NCBI RefSeq assembly: GCF_003590775.1
Contig: NZ_QYUM01000003.1
Coordinates: forward strand, 188,501-252,500
Direction of reading: 5' to 3'
Length of the DNA stretch: 64,000 nt
Origin: Sphingomonas cavernae
Lineage (GTDB): Bacteria; Pseudomonadota; Alphaproteobacteria; Sphingomonadales; Sphingomonadaceae
The notes beneath the pieces are model-generated. The model ran no database searches. It saw nothing but the letters and a program-made list of their open reading frames with translations, and had not been told where the DNA came from. Of the stretch, positions 48,930 through 57,185 are shown one piece after another (within the stretch, counting starts at the first letter, position 1; each line of letters starts with the position of its first letter). A program made the translations under genes and the position numbers.

Positions 48930-49475
48930 TTAGCGGCAGGTGACCCCGCGATCGACCTCCCGGCCAAGCAGCGCACCCGCGCCACCGCCGATGATGGCGC
49001 CGATCGTCTTGGAACCGCCGGGTGCGATCTCGTTGCCGAGCAGCGCGCCGATCGCGCCGCCGACGATCAGTCCGGTCGTCCCATCGTCGCGGCGGCAATA
49101 ATAGCGGTTGTCGCGGCCACGATAGACGCGGTCGTTGTAAGCTAGCCTCCGCTGCTGATAGTAGCGGCCGTCACGATAATAGCGGTCGGCGTAATAGCCG
49201 CGATAGCCCGGTTCGTAGCGGTTATGGTCATAGCTGCGATAGCGACGCCAGTCGCGGCGATCCTCGCGACGATCATCGCGCCAGTCGTCGCGATCCCCGC
49301 GGCGATCGTCGCGATAGTCACGGCGCGCCTCGTGCACATCTCGACGATAATCGCGCTGCGCGTCACGAACGTCGCGGCGATATTCGCGTTCACGGTCGGA
49401 TTTGGCCGCCGCGGGGGTGGCTGCAATCGGCGCGGTGACAGCGAGGGCTGCAAGCGCAAGGATAAATTTCTTCAT
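48930..49475 (-). CDS. Exported Arg/Asp/Tyr-rich protein with C-terminal glycine zipper
   Basis: A 181-residue protein with Sec signal (KKFILALAALAVTAPIAATP, ending AAAK). The centre is a repetitive RRDVRDAQRDYRRDVHEARR-type helix and a Tyr-rich stretch. The C-terminus is a glycine-zipper 2TM-like segment (GLIVGGAIGALLGNEIAPGG, IGAIIGGGAGALLGREVDRG). It is a cell-envelope protein. The signal and the RD-repeat region are shared with the gene at 51714, so the two are paralogues in part. Confidence 0.8.
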   Translation of the reverse strand: MKKFILALAALAVTAPIAATPAAAKSDREREYRRDVRDAQRDYRRDVHEARRDYRDDRRGDRDDWRDDRREDRRDWRRYRSYDHNRYEPGYRGYYADRYYRDGRYYQQRRLAYNDRVYRGRDNRYYCRRDDGTTGLIVGGAIGALLGNEIAPGGSKTIGAIIGGGAGALLGREVDRGVTCR

Positions 49476-49691
49476 GTCTTCTACTCCTACGCGGCCCGCA
49501 TGAAGCGGAACCGATACCGTAACGAGCCGATTATGGAGGAGGTCTCGTGAACGCACCGCTACGACGCGTTCATGACGGCGACAGGAGACTTCGTACCGCG
49601 CGACCGGCGCCGCACAAGGCATAATGGATCGCGGAGGGCAAGACGCGGCACTGAAAATATCAGAATTGCTGAAGCTGTGCGGATGCCGCGA

Positions 49692-49895
49692 TCACATCAG
49701 GACGTAGCGACGCTTCTTTGGCTTGGAGATCATGGGCTTCATCGCCTTCGCGACCTCGACCTCTTGCGCTTTTCTGTCGGGGCAATCCTCTGTCGAGCGC
49801 GTCGCGCTGTCGGCGCGCGAGGCCATGGCGGGGCCCGCATAGAACCCGAGCGGCACCAGTGCCGCAGCAGCCAGCAGAGTCGCGCCTCGTCCCAT
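49692..49895 (-). CDS. Small exported hypothetical protein
   Basis: A 67-residue protein with a plausible signal peptide (GRGATLLAAAALVPLGFYAG, cleavage after AMAS) and a short basic C-terminus (KPMISKPKKRRYVLM). Evidence is limited to its composition and free-standing position. Confidence 0.45.
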   Translation of the reverse strand: MGRGATLLAAAALVPLGFYAGPAMASRADSATRSTEDCPDRKAQEVEVAKAMKPMISKPKKRRYVLM

Positions 49896-49986
49896 GCAGC
49901 AAGTTATATCACGCGCGTAACTGTACGCAAGGTGAACGGTGGCGAGATTGCGCCGAAAATTTCGCAAAACGGGGCGGCGCGTTGAG

Positions 49987-50352
49987 TCAGGAAACCAGCC
50001 GGGGCCGGCGATCGCGCTTCGGCGGTGCGGCGCCGGTCGCTGCGAGCACTGCACGCAGCCGCGGCAGATCTATCTCGTTGGTGAATTCGCAACCCAGCCG
50101 GCCATCCTTGACCCAGACCACCCGCGCAAGCACCGTGCCGAGCGCGGGAAGGCGCACCCGGATGCGGCTTTCGGCATCGAAATCGCCCGTCGCCTCGGCC
50201 ATGAAACCGAGCGTGGAGATGTTACGGATCACGATATCGACGCCATGATTGCCCGATGCGCGCAGGGTGGCGGAAACCTCCACCTCCTGACGTGCGACCC
50301 GGCGCTGATTGGGGCCGGGCGTTTCCAGGGCGACTTTCGCTGCGATATGCAC
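49987..50352 (-). CDS. PilZ domain protein (first of two)
   Basis: A 121-residue protein consisting of one PilZ domain. The cyclic-di-GMP binding motifs appear as RRVARQEV (RxxxR) and IRNISTLGFMAEA ([D/N]xSxxG). It is a likely c-di-GMP receptor. It stands near a second PilZ gene of equal length (50438), separated by 85 bp. Confidence 0.85.
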   Translation of the reverse strand: MHIAAKVALETPGPNQRRVARQEVEVSATLRASGNHGVDIVIRNISTLGFMAEATGDFDAESRIRVRLPALGTVLARVVWVKDGRLGCEFTNEIDLPRLRAVLAATGAAPPKRDRRPRLVS

Positions 50353-50437
50353 GATCGGTTCTCCAATATCGCAGCACAGCGTAGCGGCAAGGCGTTAAAT
50401 TTCAGTAAGGCTTTAGCTCAATCATTGTTAACCGCGA

Positions 50438-50803
50438 TCAGTGCGCGGTCGCTCCGCCCATGCCCATCACCAGCCGTAGCCGGACGGGATTGACGGTGTT
50501 GAGGAACTCGCCGCCTACCTGTCCGCCCTTAGCCCAGGCGATGCGCGCGAGCACCGTGCCGACGCAGGGCAGCTTCAGCCGAACATAGGAACCCTCGACG
50601 AACTCGGTGGCGGTATCCGCCATGAAGCCATGTTCGGAGATGTTGCGGATGATCACGTCGAAGCCGTGATAGCCGAGCGCACGCATTGTCGTACTGACCT
50701 GAACGGGCGCACGCGTAGTGCGACGTTCCCCACCGGGCCCGTTCTCGACCGCCATCCGCGCCGCAATCCGCATGATGCCCATTCCCCCCGAATATGACAG
50801 CAT
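50438..50803 (-). CDS. PilZ domain protein (second of two)
   Basis: A 121-residue PilZ protein with ERRTTRAPV (RxxxR) and IRNISEHGFMADT (NxSxxG). It is similar in length and pattern to its neighbour (shared words VIIRNIS, GTVLARI/V), so a tandem duplication is likely. ATG at 50779 (GIMRIAARM) is a possible shorter start. Confidence 0.85.
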   Translation of the reverse strand: MLSYSGGMGIMRIAARMAVENGPGGERRTTRAPVQVSTTMRALGYHGFDVIIRNISEHGFMADTATEFVEGSYVRLKLPCVGTVLARIAWAKGGQVGGEFLNTVNPVRLRLVMGMGGATAH

Positions 50804-50863
50804 AGGCTTAATTCGAGAGGGTTAACAAGGTGTTTCACAGCCGAAACGGATTTCGCGATTGGG

Positions 50864-51556
50864 TCAGGACGGTGCTTCGCCTGTCATCAATGGCACGAGC
50901 GGCACGAGCTCGATGACGTCGAGGCGCGATTCGACGACGGGATTCGGCAACACCATGCGCCAGCGAAAAGGTTCGACCCGTTCGACCAGTCCGACAAGAT
51001 TGCGCCCGGCGTCATCGCCATAGGCAGGAGGCGATTGCTCGTCGCCGCGCGCCATGGCGCCGAGAAAGACGAGCTGAGTGTCTCCGTCGGGCCAGATCCG
51101 GCCGGCAGGGCGTTCAGATCCGCTTTGCTTGGTGAAGGTCAGCAGCGGGTCGTCGGCGCCGACATGGCACGAAAAAGGCTTGTACGAAACGAAGCCGCGA
51201 CTGGCGCGCGCCTCCGAATTGGGCAGCCGCCATACACGGCAGCGATAACTGCCAGGTGGCGGCGCGGGGCGCGGCAGTGCCACCCCAGGGTCGAGCAACG
51301 CCCCCAATGCAGTAATCGCGCGCTTCGCCCGGCCCGGGCGCACCGCGGCGAGGCCGTTGCGCCAATCTTCGCGCAGGCGCGCCAGCCGGTCGATGTCCGC
51401 GGGGCTGGCATAGTTGCGCCACTCGACCTCCGATTCGTCTTCGGCGGCGACGACGACTGCAGGCGCGGCTGGCGGCGGCACGTCAGGCTTGGCGCAGCCG
51501 CCCAGCAGGGCTAGGCCGCCCATGACGAACGGGAACTGAGCGAACACGATACGCAT
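50864..51556 (-). CDS. DUF4893 lipoprotein
   Basis: About 230 residues. The start at 51556 gives a lipoprotein signal (FAQFPFVMGGLALLGGC, lipobox LLGGC), then a Pro-rich linker and the DUF4893 pattern ADIDRLARLREDWRNGLAAV, GSYRCRVWRLPN and YKPFSCHV. The frame opens 12 codons earlier. The function of DUF4893 is unknown. The location in the outer envelope is inferred from the lipobox. Confidence 0.75.
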   Translation of the reverse strand: MRIVFAQFPFVMGGLALLGGCAKPDVPPPAAPAVVVAAEDESEVEWRNYASPADIDRLARLREDWRNGLAAVRPGRAKRAITALGALLDPGVALPRPAPPPGSYRCRVWRLPNSEARASRGFVSYKPFSCHVGADDPLLTFTKQSGSERPAGRIWPDGDTQLVFLGAMARGDEQSPPAYGDDAGRNLVGLVERVEPFRWRMVLPNPVVESRLDVIELVPLVPLMTGEAPS

Positions 51557-51713
51557 GCACGCCTCCGCGATGCCACGCCCCCGCGCGCGCACCTCATTAC
51601 ATTTGAAATACTACGGAAAGGTAAATGACAAAAGTTAACGAAAGGCTAACTCTCGTGCGCAATTGGGGAAGGTGCCGGGGGATGGCGAGCCACCCCCGTC
51701 CCATTTGCGGCCT

Positions 51714-52073
51714 TTAACGGCGATAGTCGCGCTCGCGGTGCCAATAGCCCGAGCGGTCGCGCCAGTAGCCGCGGCGATCCTGGCTGTGCCACCGATCGCC
51801 GCGCCAATAGCCGCGACCCCAGCCGCGGTCGTCGCGGCGATCGTCGCGATAATCGCGGCGTGCTTCGCGCAGGTCGCGCTGAAGGTCGCGGCGCGCCTCG
51901 TAAACGTCACGACGACTGTCGGCGCGGCGCATGTCGCGGTCATAATCGCGATAGGCGTCGCGAACATCGCGTCGATATTCGCGATGGTCGCTGCGCGGGC
52001 TGTCCGCGAGCGCGGGGGTGGCGGGAAGGGCGGCAAGGCCGATCAATCCGGCCGCAATGATCAATTTACGCAT
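51714..52073 (-). CDS. Exported Arg/Asp/Tyr-rich protein, paralogue of the gene at 48930
   Basis: A 119-residue protein with signal peptide (RKLIIAAGLIGLAALPATPA) and almost only Arg, Asp, Tyr and Trp after it (EYRRDVRDAYRDYDRDMRRA, YWRGDRWHSQDRRGYW). It lacks the glycine zipper of its relative. This kind of composition suggests an intrinsically disordered, envelope-binding protein. Confidence 0.72.
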   Translation of the reverse strand: MRKLIIAAGLIGLAALPATPALADSPRSDHREYRRDVRDAYRDYDRDMRRADSRRDVYEARRDLQRDLREARRDYRDDRRDDRGWGRGYWRGDRWHSQDRRGYWRDRSGYWHRERDYRR

Positions 52074-52302
52074 CCCATTGCTCCTGATGTGTCGAACGCC
52101 CGATGCGTTCGCGGCCATAGCAATGGCACGCGCTGGCTGAACCATCGAAAACGGCGCGTTCATCCACAGTTAGGCTGGGCAGATGCGGATTTTGCAATAC
52201 GCAGGCGCGGCTTTGCGCTATGCAGAGTCGTGGCGCAGGAGAAACGACTCAGGCGCCGCGCGAGATTCGGACCCGGCGATCGCGACCCCGCCGGGACCGT
52301 GG

Positions 52303-52347
52303 GGACATAGGGCATGGCAGGTCGGGGATCTGCCATGCCCTGTGTCC
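52303..52347 (+). terminator. 18-bp stem-loop followed by gttttctt
   Basis: ggacatagggcatggcag (52303-52320) pairs with ctgccatgccctgtgtcc (52330-52347) with one mismatch, and GTTTTCTT follows. This is the form of a rho-independent terminator reading rightward. No protein gene precedes it on the plus strand, so it may end a short untranslated RNA or act as an attenuator in the leader of the gene at 52549. Confidence 0.65.
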
Positions 52348-52548
52348 GTTTTCTTGTCGGGGTGTCCAACGAACCGAATTTGCTCGGGGTCGCGTAAGCA
52401 TCAAATCACTTGCGATGCGCGGTCACACAGACGGGGGCTTGGCGTGCCCCGCCGACGCGGTCACATTGCCGCCCAGACCTTCACGGCGTCGGTGGAAGCG
52501 CGAAGTGCTTCCACCCCAACCGATCAGACTCTGGGACGGAGGCGTGCG

Positions 52549-53139
52549 ATGCAGGATGCCGTAAGCAATCACGATGTGTTCTTTCACGTTCGCATGCTGA
52601 TCGGCGTCGTGCTTGGCCTTGGCCTGACGCGCATCCTTTCCGGCATCGCGAAGATCGTGCAGCATCCTGGCAAGCGACCGCTTTACGCCACGCACCTGAT
52701 CTGGGTCGCCGCGATCCTCGTGATGATCGTCCATTTCTGGTGGTGGCAATTCGGCCTCGCACGCGTCGGCCCGTGGCGGTTCGAACTGTTCGGCTTCGTG
52801 CTGTTCTACGCCTTCCTCTTCTATCTGCTGGCGAGCCTGCTCTTCCCCGAGGAGATGGACGACTATACGGGCTATGAGGATTATTTCCTCTCTCGCCGCG
52901 GCTGGTTCTTCGGGCTGCTGATCGCGAGCTTCGCCGCGGATTATTTCGACACGCTGATCAAGGGGCGTCCGCATCTCCAGGCGCTGGGGCCTGAATATGA
53001 AGCGCGGCTGGCCATCGGCATCCTGTTGTTCGCCGCCGCGACATGGACGCGCGACCGGCGCTTCCATCTGGCGCTGCCGATCCTGTTCCTGCTCTATTAT
53101 TTGAGCTGGATCGTCCGGATGTACGACGTGCTCGGCTAG
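52549..53139 (+). CDS. Integral membrane hypothetical protein
   Basis: A 196-residue protein with about five or six hydrophobic helices (RMLIGVVLGLGLTRILSGI, LIWVAAILVMIVHFWWWQF, LFGFVLFYAFLFYLLASLLF, FHLALPILFLLYYLSWIV). RBS gggacggagg lies just before ATG 52549. No family recognised. Confidence 0.75.
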   Translation: MQDAVSNHDVFFHVRMLIGVVLGLGLTRILSGIAKIVQHPGKRPLYATHLIWVAAILVMIVHFWWWQFGLARVGPWRFELFGFVLFYAFLFYLLASLLFPEEMDDYTGYEDYFLSRRGWFFGLLIASFAADYFDTLIKGRPHLQALGPEYEARLAIGILLFAAATWTRDRRFHLALPILFLLYYLSWIVRMYDVLG

Positions 53140-53214
53140 CCTGGATTGCGGGAACGTCGCGGCGCGACGGGCGTTGCAGCGTGGGCGGGGTTTCTCACCA
53201 CCGAGGAGAGCATA

Positions 53215-53460
53215 ATGACCGACCTGAGCCAGATCCGCGAGCATATGGAAGTGATCGGCGCCGATGGCGTCCATGTCGGCACCGTCGACCGCGTCGATGG
53301 CGATCGCATCAAGCTGACCAGGAAGGACACCGAGCACGGCGAGCATGCGCGGCATCACCACTATATCTCCAACGGGCTGGTCGCGGACATAGAGGGCGAT
53401 CAGGTGCGGCTTTCCGCCAATGCCGATGTCGCGGTGACTTTCGAGGAAGAGAAGGGCTGA
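53215..53460 (+). CDS. DUF2171 family protein
   Basis: An 81-residue soluble protein with TDLSQIREHMEVIGADGVHV, GTVDRVDGDRIKLTRKD and HHHYISNGLVADIEGDQVRL, the PRC-barrel-like DUF2171 pattern. RBS gaggagag precedes the ATG. Function unknown. Confidence 0.82.
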   Translation: MTDLSQIREHMEVIGADGVHVGTVDRVDGDRIKLTRKDTEHGEHARHHHYISNGLVADIEGDQVRLSANADVAVTFEEEKG

Positions 53461-53493
53461 CCCCGGCAGCCGCCGCGCATTCGGACGCGCGGA

Positions 53494-53907
53494 TCAGTCC
53501 TGCGAAGCTGCGGGAGTGCTGAACTGCGCGTGCTGGGGAAGCGCGGGGTTGGGCGCGATCCAGGACAGGCGCTCTTCGATCCAGATCTCCTTGCCGGGCG
53601 GGAAGGCCTCCGGATCGTCAAGCGAGCCGGTAGTGACGTCGAACAGACCCGGCCGGTTGGCCCGCCGGTAGGTTAGCGAGGTGCCGCAGCGCGCGCAAAA
53701 GCCGCGCTCGACACCGGGAGACGATTCAAAGATGGCGAGCTCGCCTTGCGTGATCTCGACCTTGTCCTCGAGGAAGATCACCCAGGCGAGCGACGGCCCG
53801 CCCGTCGCACGGCGACAGGATGCACAGTGGCACAAGGATGTCGCTTGCGGCGGGCCACTGACACGATAGCGAACCGCCCCACACAGGCATCCACCGCTTT
53901 GGGTCAT
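53494..53907 (-). CDS. GFA family protein (glutathione-dependent formaldehyde-activating enzyme-like)
   Basis: A 137-residue zinc protein. Zn ligands are in CLCGAVRY, CHCASCRR and CARCGTSLTY. GFA members activate formaldehyde via S-hydroxymethylglutathione or are simply zinc-binding; this copy cannot be distinguished. ATG 53907 is chosen because the longer frame is preceded by unrelated sequence. Confidence 0.88.
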   Translation of the reverse strand: MTQSGGCLCGAVRYRVSGPPQATSLCHCASCRRATGGPSLAWVIFLEDKVEITQGELAIFESSPGVERGFCARCGTSLTYRRANRPGLFDVTTGSLDDPEAFPPGKEIWIEERLSWIAPNPALPQHAQFSTPAASQD

Positions 53908-54029
53908 GATCGCTCCTTCCTTGGCGCGGTACGCACAGAGACGGGCACCCCGCAAAACATAGTTTGCGAGGTGCCCCTGCGCCAGCGCGTGGGAGCACAC
54001 GCCGTTCGCATTTCGGGATATTTGCGGGC

Positions 54030-54452
54030 TTAGCCCTTGGCCATTGGCCCTTCGAGCAAGGCAAGCATCTCGCCCTGCGAAATGCCGGCGTTGGCGTCGG
54101 TGTCGGCCTCGGCGAAGGCGGCGGCGTTCCAGGCGCCCGCATCCTCGCCCGTGGGCGCCTTCATGCCGGCTTCCTCGCGCAAGGCCTTCAGGAAGTGGCC
54201 AAATTCGGCCTCGTTGAGCAGGCCGCTGCCGTCCATGTCATATTTGGCCCATTCGACGTTGAGCATGACCTTGAGGTCGAGATCGGTCGCGACGATGGGT
54301 GGCACCGCCTTGTCGGCAAGCTCGCGCTGCGCCGGCGAGCCCTTGACGGTGGGAGGCGCCATCGCCGGATCGGTCGCCGGGGCACTGACGTCCTGCGCCA
54401 GCGCCGGCGCAGCTATGAATGCGGCCCCCGCGAGCATCAGGATACGAAGCAT
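54030..54452 (-). CDS. Exported EF-hand protein
   Basis: A 140-residue protein with signal peptide (LRILMLAGAAFIAAPALAQD) and two EF-hand-like loops: DMDGSGLLNEAEF and DTDANAGISQGEM. It probably binds calcium in the periplasm. ATG 54452 gives the tightest signal peptide; a start at 54470 is possible. Confidence 0.82.
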   Translation of the reverse strand: MLRILMLAGAAFIAAPALAQDVSAPATDPAMAPPTVKGSPAQRELADKAVPPIVATDLDLKVMLNVEWAKYDMDGSGLLNEAEFGHFLKALREEAGMKAPTGEDAGAWNAAAFAEADTDANAGISQGEMLALLEGPMAKG

Positions 54453-54633
54453 GTTCAGTCTCCTTTCCACGCGGTAAAACGCGCCGCTGCCGCACTATGC
54501 TGCCCGATTAACGCTCCGCCGTGCGCGAAGAGGGACGAGGCGAGGGGAGTGGCGGGAAAATTGCGCGAAACAGCGAATAATGGCACAGGCGCCGTCCTGC
54601 GACTCATGGCGCGCGGCATCAAAGGAGGCGATC

Positions 54634-54855
54634 ATGAAGAATATCGACGCATTCGCCGACCTCCCCTGCTTTCGAGGTCACCAGTAAACGCCGCAAAGGC
54701 TTCCCCAGCGAGACGCGCGTGAAGCGCGGCTTGCGCTTCGTCCGTGGCGGCGAGGTGGAGCTGGTCGAGAAGCTGGGCCGGAAGGACCCATGCCCCTGCG
54801 GCTCAGGGCGCAGATTTCAGCAATTGCTGCATGTCATCGGGCCGGTTTCGACGGC
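54634..54855 (+). pseudogene. SEC-C motif gene fragment, frameshifted (copy 1)
   Basis: ATG 54634 with RBS aaaggagg starts [16 protein letters not shown] and then stops. Removing one T from the following ccccctg/ccctgct stretch would continue as [20 protein letters not shown] and [19 protein letters not shown], a SEC-C tail. The normal final CC zinc ligands are LL here, so the motif is degenerate. A GTG frame at 54719 keeps the open part. The same 189 bp recur at 57210-57398. Confidence 0.6.
54656..54844 (+). repeat. 189-bp direct repeat, copy 1 (partner 57210-57398)
   Basis: Ungapped alignment with 57210-57398 shows only about a dozen differences. It covers the SEC-C coding fragment. The two copies are 2,554 bp apart on the same strand and enclose a patch of unknown ORFs. 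Confidence 0.85.
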
Positions 54856-55144
54856 GCCGGGCGGCGTGATTATTGGCGCTGAGGCCAGAACGGCTCTGAT
54901 GCGGGCGGGGATGGTACGGCCAGGCGCCGTGCCGCCCCGCTTTACAATCGTGCGCCGAAGGCTTATCGGCCCGCCTCCGAAACGAATTTTCAGGTGCGCC
55001 GATGATGTTTTTCATCCGTCTTGCGCCACCGCCCTCCATCCAGACGGGGCGGTAGGCCCCCGAGCAACGCCGCCGTCCATGACGCGCGCGGCGTGATCCC
55101 CTGATGCAAGCCCGCCGGGGCGCAGGCCCCGCGTGGAGGGTTTC

Positions 55145-55546
55145 ATGTATGTTCGTTTCCATGCGCCGTGGCGGGAGGTCCGCCGCGGTGTGAGCCATGG
55201 TCTGTTCGGCCCGGCCGGCTGGTGCGCGTACGACGCCGATGCGGGCGGCGCGCTGGGCGAAGCGATCGGGCGCGAGCTCGACTGGTTCAACGCCAACCTG
55301 CCGGTTCCGCGCCGCCGTCACTTCCTCGTCAAGTCGTGCCGCCGCTGGCGGAGCGACGGGATCTGCTGGTTCGTGGGCGACGCGGGCGAGATGATCGCGC
55401 ACGCGCATGTGCTGGCGAGCCTGTTGCGCGAATGCGGCGTGCCGGTGACCAAGGTGGTGACGCACCGGCCGGGCACGATCCTGTACCGCGATGCGTATCA
55501 GATCGTCGCCAAGCCGGAAGAGGCGACCCCGACCGTGTGGCATTGA
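55145..55546 (+). CDS. Hypothetical protein
   Basis: A 133-residue soluble protein (YVRFHAPWREVRRGVSHGLF, GEMIAHAHVLASLLRECGVP). ATG 55145 has ggagg 5 bases upstream; GTG 55133 is another possible start. It converges with the YjhX-like gene over a 12-bp perfect hairpin. No known family. Confidence 0.6.
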   Translation: MYVRFHAPWREVRRGVSHGLFGPAGWCAYDADAGGALGEAIGRELDWFNANLPVPRRRHFLVKSCRRWRSDGICWFVGDAGEMIAHAHVLASLLRECGVPVTKVVTHRPGTILYRDAYQIVAKPEEATPTVWH

Positions 55547-55567
55547 GCCGCTGGGATGGCCGGCCTG

Positions 55568-55596
55568 CCCCGCCGTGGCATGGCGCCACGGCGGGG
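55568..55596. terminator. 12-bp perfect stem between converging genes
   Basis: ccccgccgtggc (55568-55579) pairs with gccacggcgggg (55585-55596) over a 5-base loop. Placed between the stop at 55546 and the stop at 55604, it fits a bidirectional terminator. Confidence 0.65.
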
Positions 55597-55603
55597 TTGC
55601 GGC

Positions 55604-55861
55604 TCAGCGGTTGTCGAGCTGAGCGCGGACCGAGGCGAGGCCGAGCCGCGTGATGCGGTAGGGCTGGCCACCGGTGCTGGCGATCAGGCCGCGGCGCTTG
55701 AGGCGTGCGAAGGCGCTCAAGTTACAGTCGGCGAGCAGCCAGCCGTCACGCGTGAAGCATTCGGCCTCGACGATGCGGCCGCGTTCATCGCGGCGGTGCG
55801 CGATGCACCCGCCTTGCGCCAGCGCGTGGAGCACGCGCTGTTCGTATTTCGAGATATTCAT
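55604..55861 (-). CDS. YjhX family (UPF0386) protein
   Basis: An 85-residue protein, the family's normal length, starting [20 protein letters not shown] and ending [20 protein letters not shown] then RAQLDNR. YjhX proteins were proposed as toxins of the YjhX/YjhQ toxin-antitoxin pair. No antitoxin-like GNAT partner is adjacent here, so it may be an orphan. ATG 55861 is selected over a start at 55897. Confidence 0.82.
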   Translation of the reverse strand: MNISKYEQRVLHALAQGGCIAHRRDERGRIVEAECFTRDGWLLADCNLSAFARLKRRGLIASTGGQPYRITRLGLASVRAQLDNR

Positions 55862-55899
55862 TGTCGGGATTGCCCCTGTCCGGGCTACGATTCCCACCG

Positions 55900-55989
55900 A
55901 TCCGTTTGTCCTGAGCTTGTCGAAGGACTTTCCTTCTTCCCCCGACCCGAAAGGGAAGGGAGGGGCTTCGACAGGCTCAGCCCGAACGG
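55900..55989. repeat. Dispersed palindromic repeat, related to 40124-40211
   Basis: The right arm (55964-55989) is identical to 40186-40211. The left arm (about 55900-55926) is a diverged complement. It lies just upstream of the YjhX-like gene and may hold its promoter. Confidence 0.75.
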
Positions 55990-55990
55990 G

Positions 55991-56287
55991 TGGAGGTTCG
56001 CGGCCCTATTGGACGGGCGCGTGAGAACAGCGGCCGGACCAGAAGCCCGAACCTCTTCCACGCGCGGCTGACGGTGATCCGGGGCCGGAGCATTTTCAAG
56101 TCGGCCGTTTACGGACGGCGGCTCGGAAAATGTGGCAGCAAAAGCCGGAGCGTTTCCACGCAATGTGGAAGCGATCCATGGCCACGGTCACGTCAATCAG
56201 CGGGCGACAATCTCCAGCATATCCACTCCGGCCTTGAGGTGGGGAGGATCAAGCATATCGGGGCAGGTCGGGCAAGGGCGCTGCGGT
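55991..56287. other. Gap without a recognisable gene
   Basis: About 300 bp contain no supported frame. A cattttc/gaaaatg complementarity (near 56090-56136) could form a stem. Two cattcc/gtggaagc-like short repeats are seen but no known element. Confidence 0.4.
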
Positions 56288-56632
56288 TCAAATGACGTAG
56301 ATATGCGCAAGACAGCCGCGGTTGGTGAGGACGTTGAATTCCACCCACGGCGATGTCCGGAACGACAGCACCGCGGCGGCGGATCCGCCCCAGCCGGACC
56401 CCGTTAGCGGAGGTGCCGGGGAGGTGCCGGAGCTGCGCTGATAGAAGGGCGGGGCCGCGCTGAAGCCTTCGAGCGTCCAGCTTACCATTGCATTGCCCGT
56501 CGATGATCCGAGGGGCATGCCAAACTCGAGGAACTGGAAGACAAAACCCTGAAGCAGGGGGCCTTGCCAGATTTTTGTCCAGACTCTGCTGCGGACCGTC
56601 ACCCAGTTATATGTCGTTGCTATATAGGCCAT
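56288..56632 (-). CDS. Hypothetical protein
   Basis: A 114-residue protein without recognised domain, rich in Trp, Gly, Ser (YIATTYNWVTVRSRVWTKIW, SWTLEGFSAAPPFYQRSSG). It ends 8 residues after a possible hydrophobic strand. It is 14 bp downstream of the gene at 56647 on the same strand, so the two probably form an operon. Confidence 0.5.
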   Translation of the reverse strand: MAYIATTYNWVTVRSRVWTKIWQGPLLQGFVFQFLEFGMPLGSSTGNAMVSWTLEGFSAAPPFYQRSSGTSPAPPLTGSGWGGSAAAVLSFRTSPWVEFNVLTNRGCLAHIYVI

Positions 56633-56646
56633 GGCGGATCACCCGT

Positions 56647-57078
56647 TCAGGCGAGCTGGAATGCGGGGCGCGGTGCGGCCTGCGCGGCCTCGAACTCGCA
56701 GCGGAGGAGCGCGAGATGCACGCGGCTCAGCAGCTCCCCCTCATGCGCAATCGGAAACCAGCTTTCGGGCATCATGTGCGCAACCGCGTCGGCATCGATG
56801 CGATGCCCGCCGAGCTTCAGCGCGTCAGCGCCGATACAGGATTGCAGCGCCCCGCGGTCCGCAACCGGATAGCGCAGCCCGCGCCGCCGCGCCTCCTGCC
56901 CGATCGCGGTCACGATCCGCAGGACCGGCGCGATGGCAAGGACATTGTCGAGCAATGCGAGGTCTTCGGGCGCCAATTGCAGGTCAATGGCCCCGCCGCG
57001 CCAGCCCGCGAGCGTCCGCTTGCCCTCGGAAGGGGCCAATGCCGGTTCGCTGTCTTGCGGGGTCTTGGGCCTTGCCAT
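56647..57078 (-). CDS. Hypothetical protein
   Basis: A 143-residue soluble helical protein (LAPEDLALLDNVLAIAPVLR, ALQSCIGADALKLGGHRIDA). It lies in the patch between the two SEC-C copies and is transcribed with the gene at 56288. No family recognised. Confidence 0.55.
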   Translation of the reverse strand: MARPKTPQDSEPALAPSEGKRTLAGWRGGAIDLQLAPEDLALLDNVLAIAPVLRIVTAIGQEARRRGLRYPVADRGALQSCIGADALKLGGHRIDADAVAHMMPESWFPIAHEGELLSRVHLALLRCEFEAAQAAPRPAFQLA

Positions 57079-57185
57079 GGCGACGCCTCCAGAGTCGGGA
57101 GATTAACAAGCGCGGCCTGCACCAACAATTAGACTGACGAGGGATAGGCACTGCGCCGACGGAATTCGCCGGATGCCGGAATGGC

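Noticed and set aside
52183-52548. N-terminal extension of the membrane protein gene to 52183
   Set aside because: It crosses the terminator-like stem at 52303-52347, and a good RBS precedes ATG 52549.
55556-56071. 171-codon plus-strand frame containing VCPELVEG-like words
   Set aside because: It reads through the YjhX gene on the other strand and through the dispersed repeat; the words are the repeat in translation.
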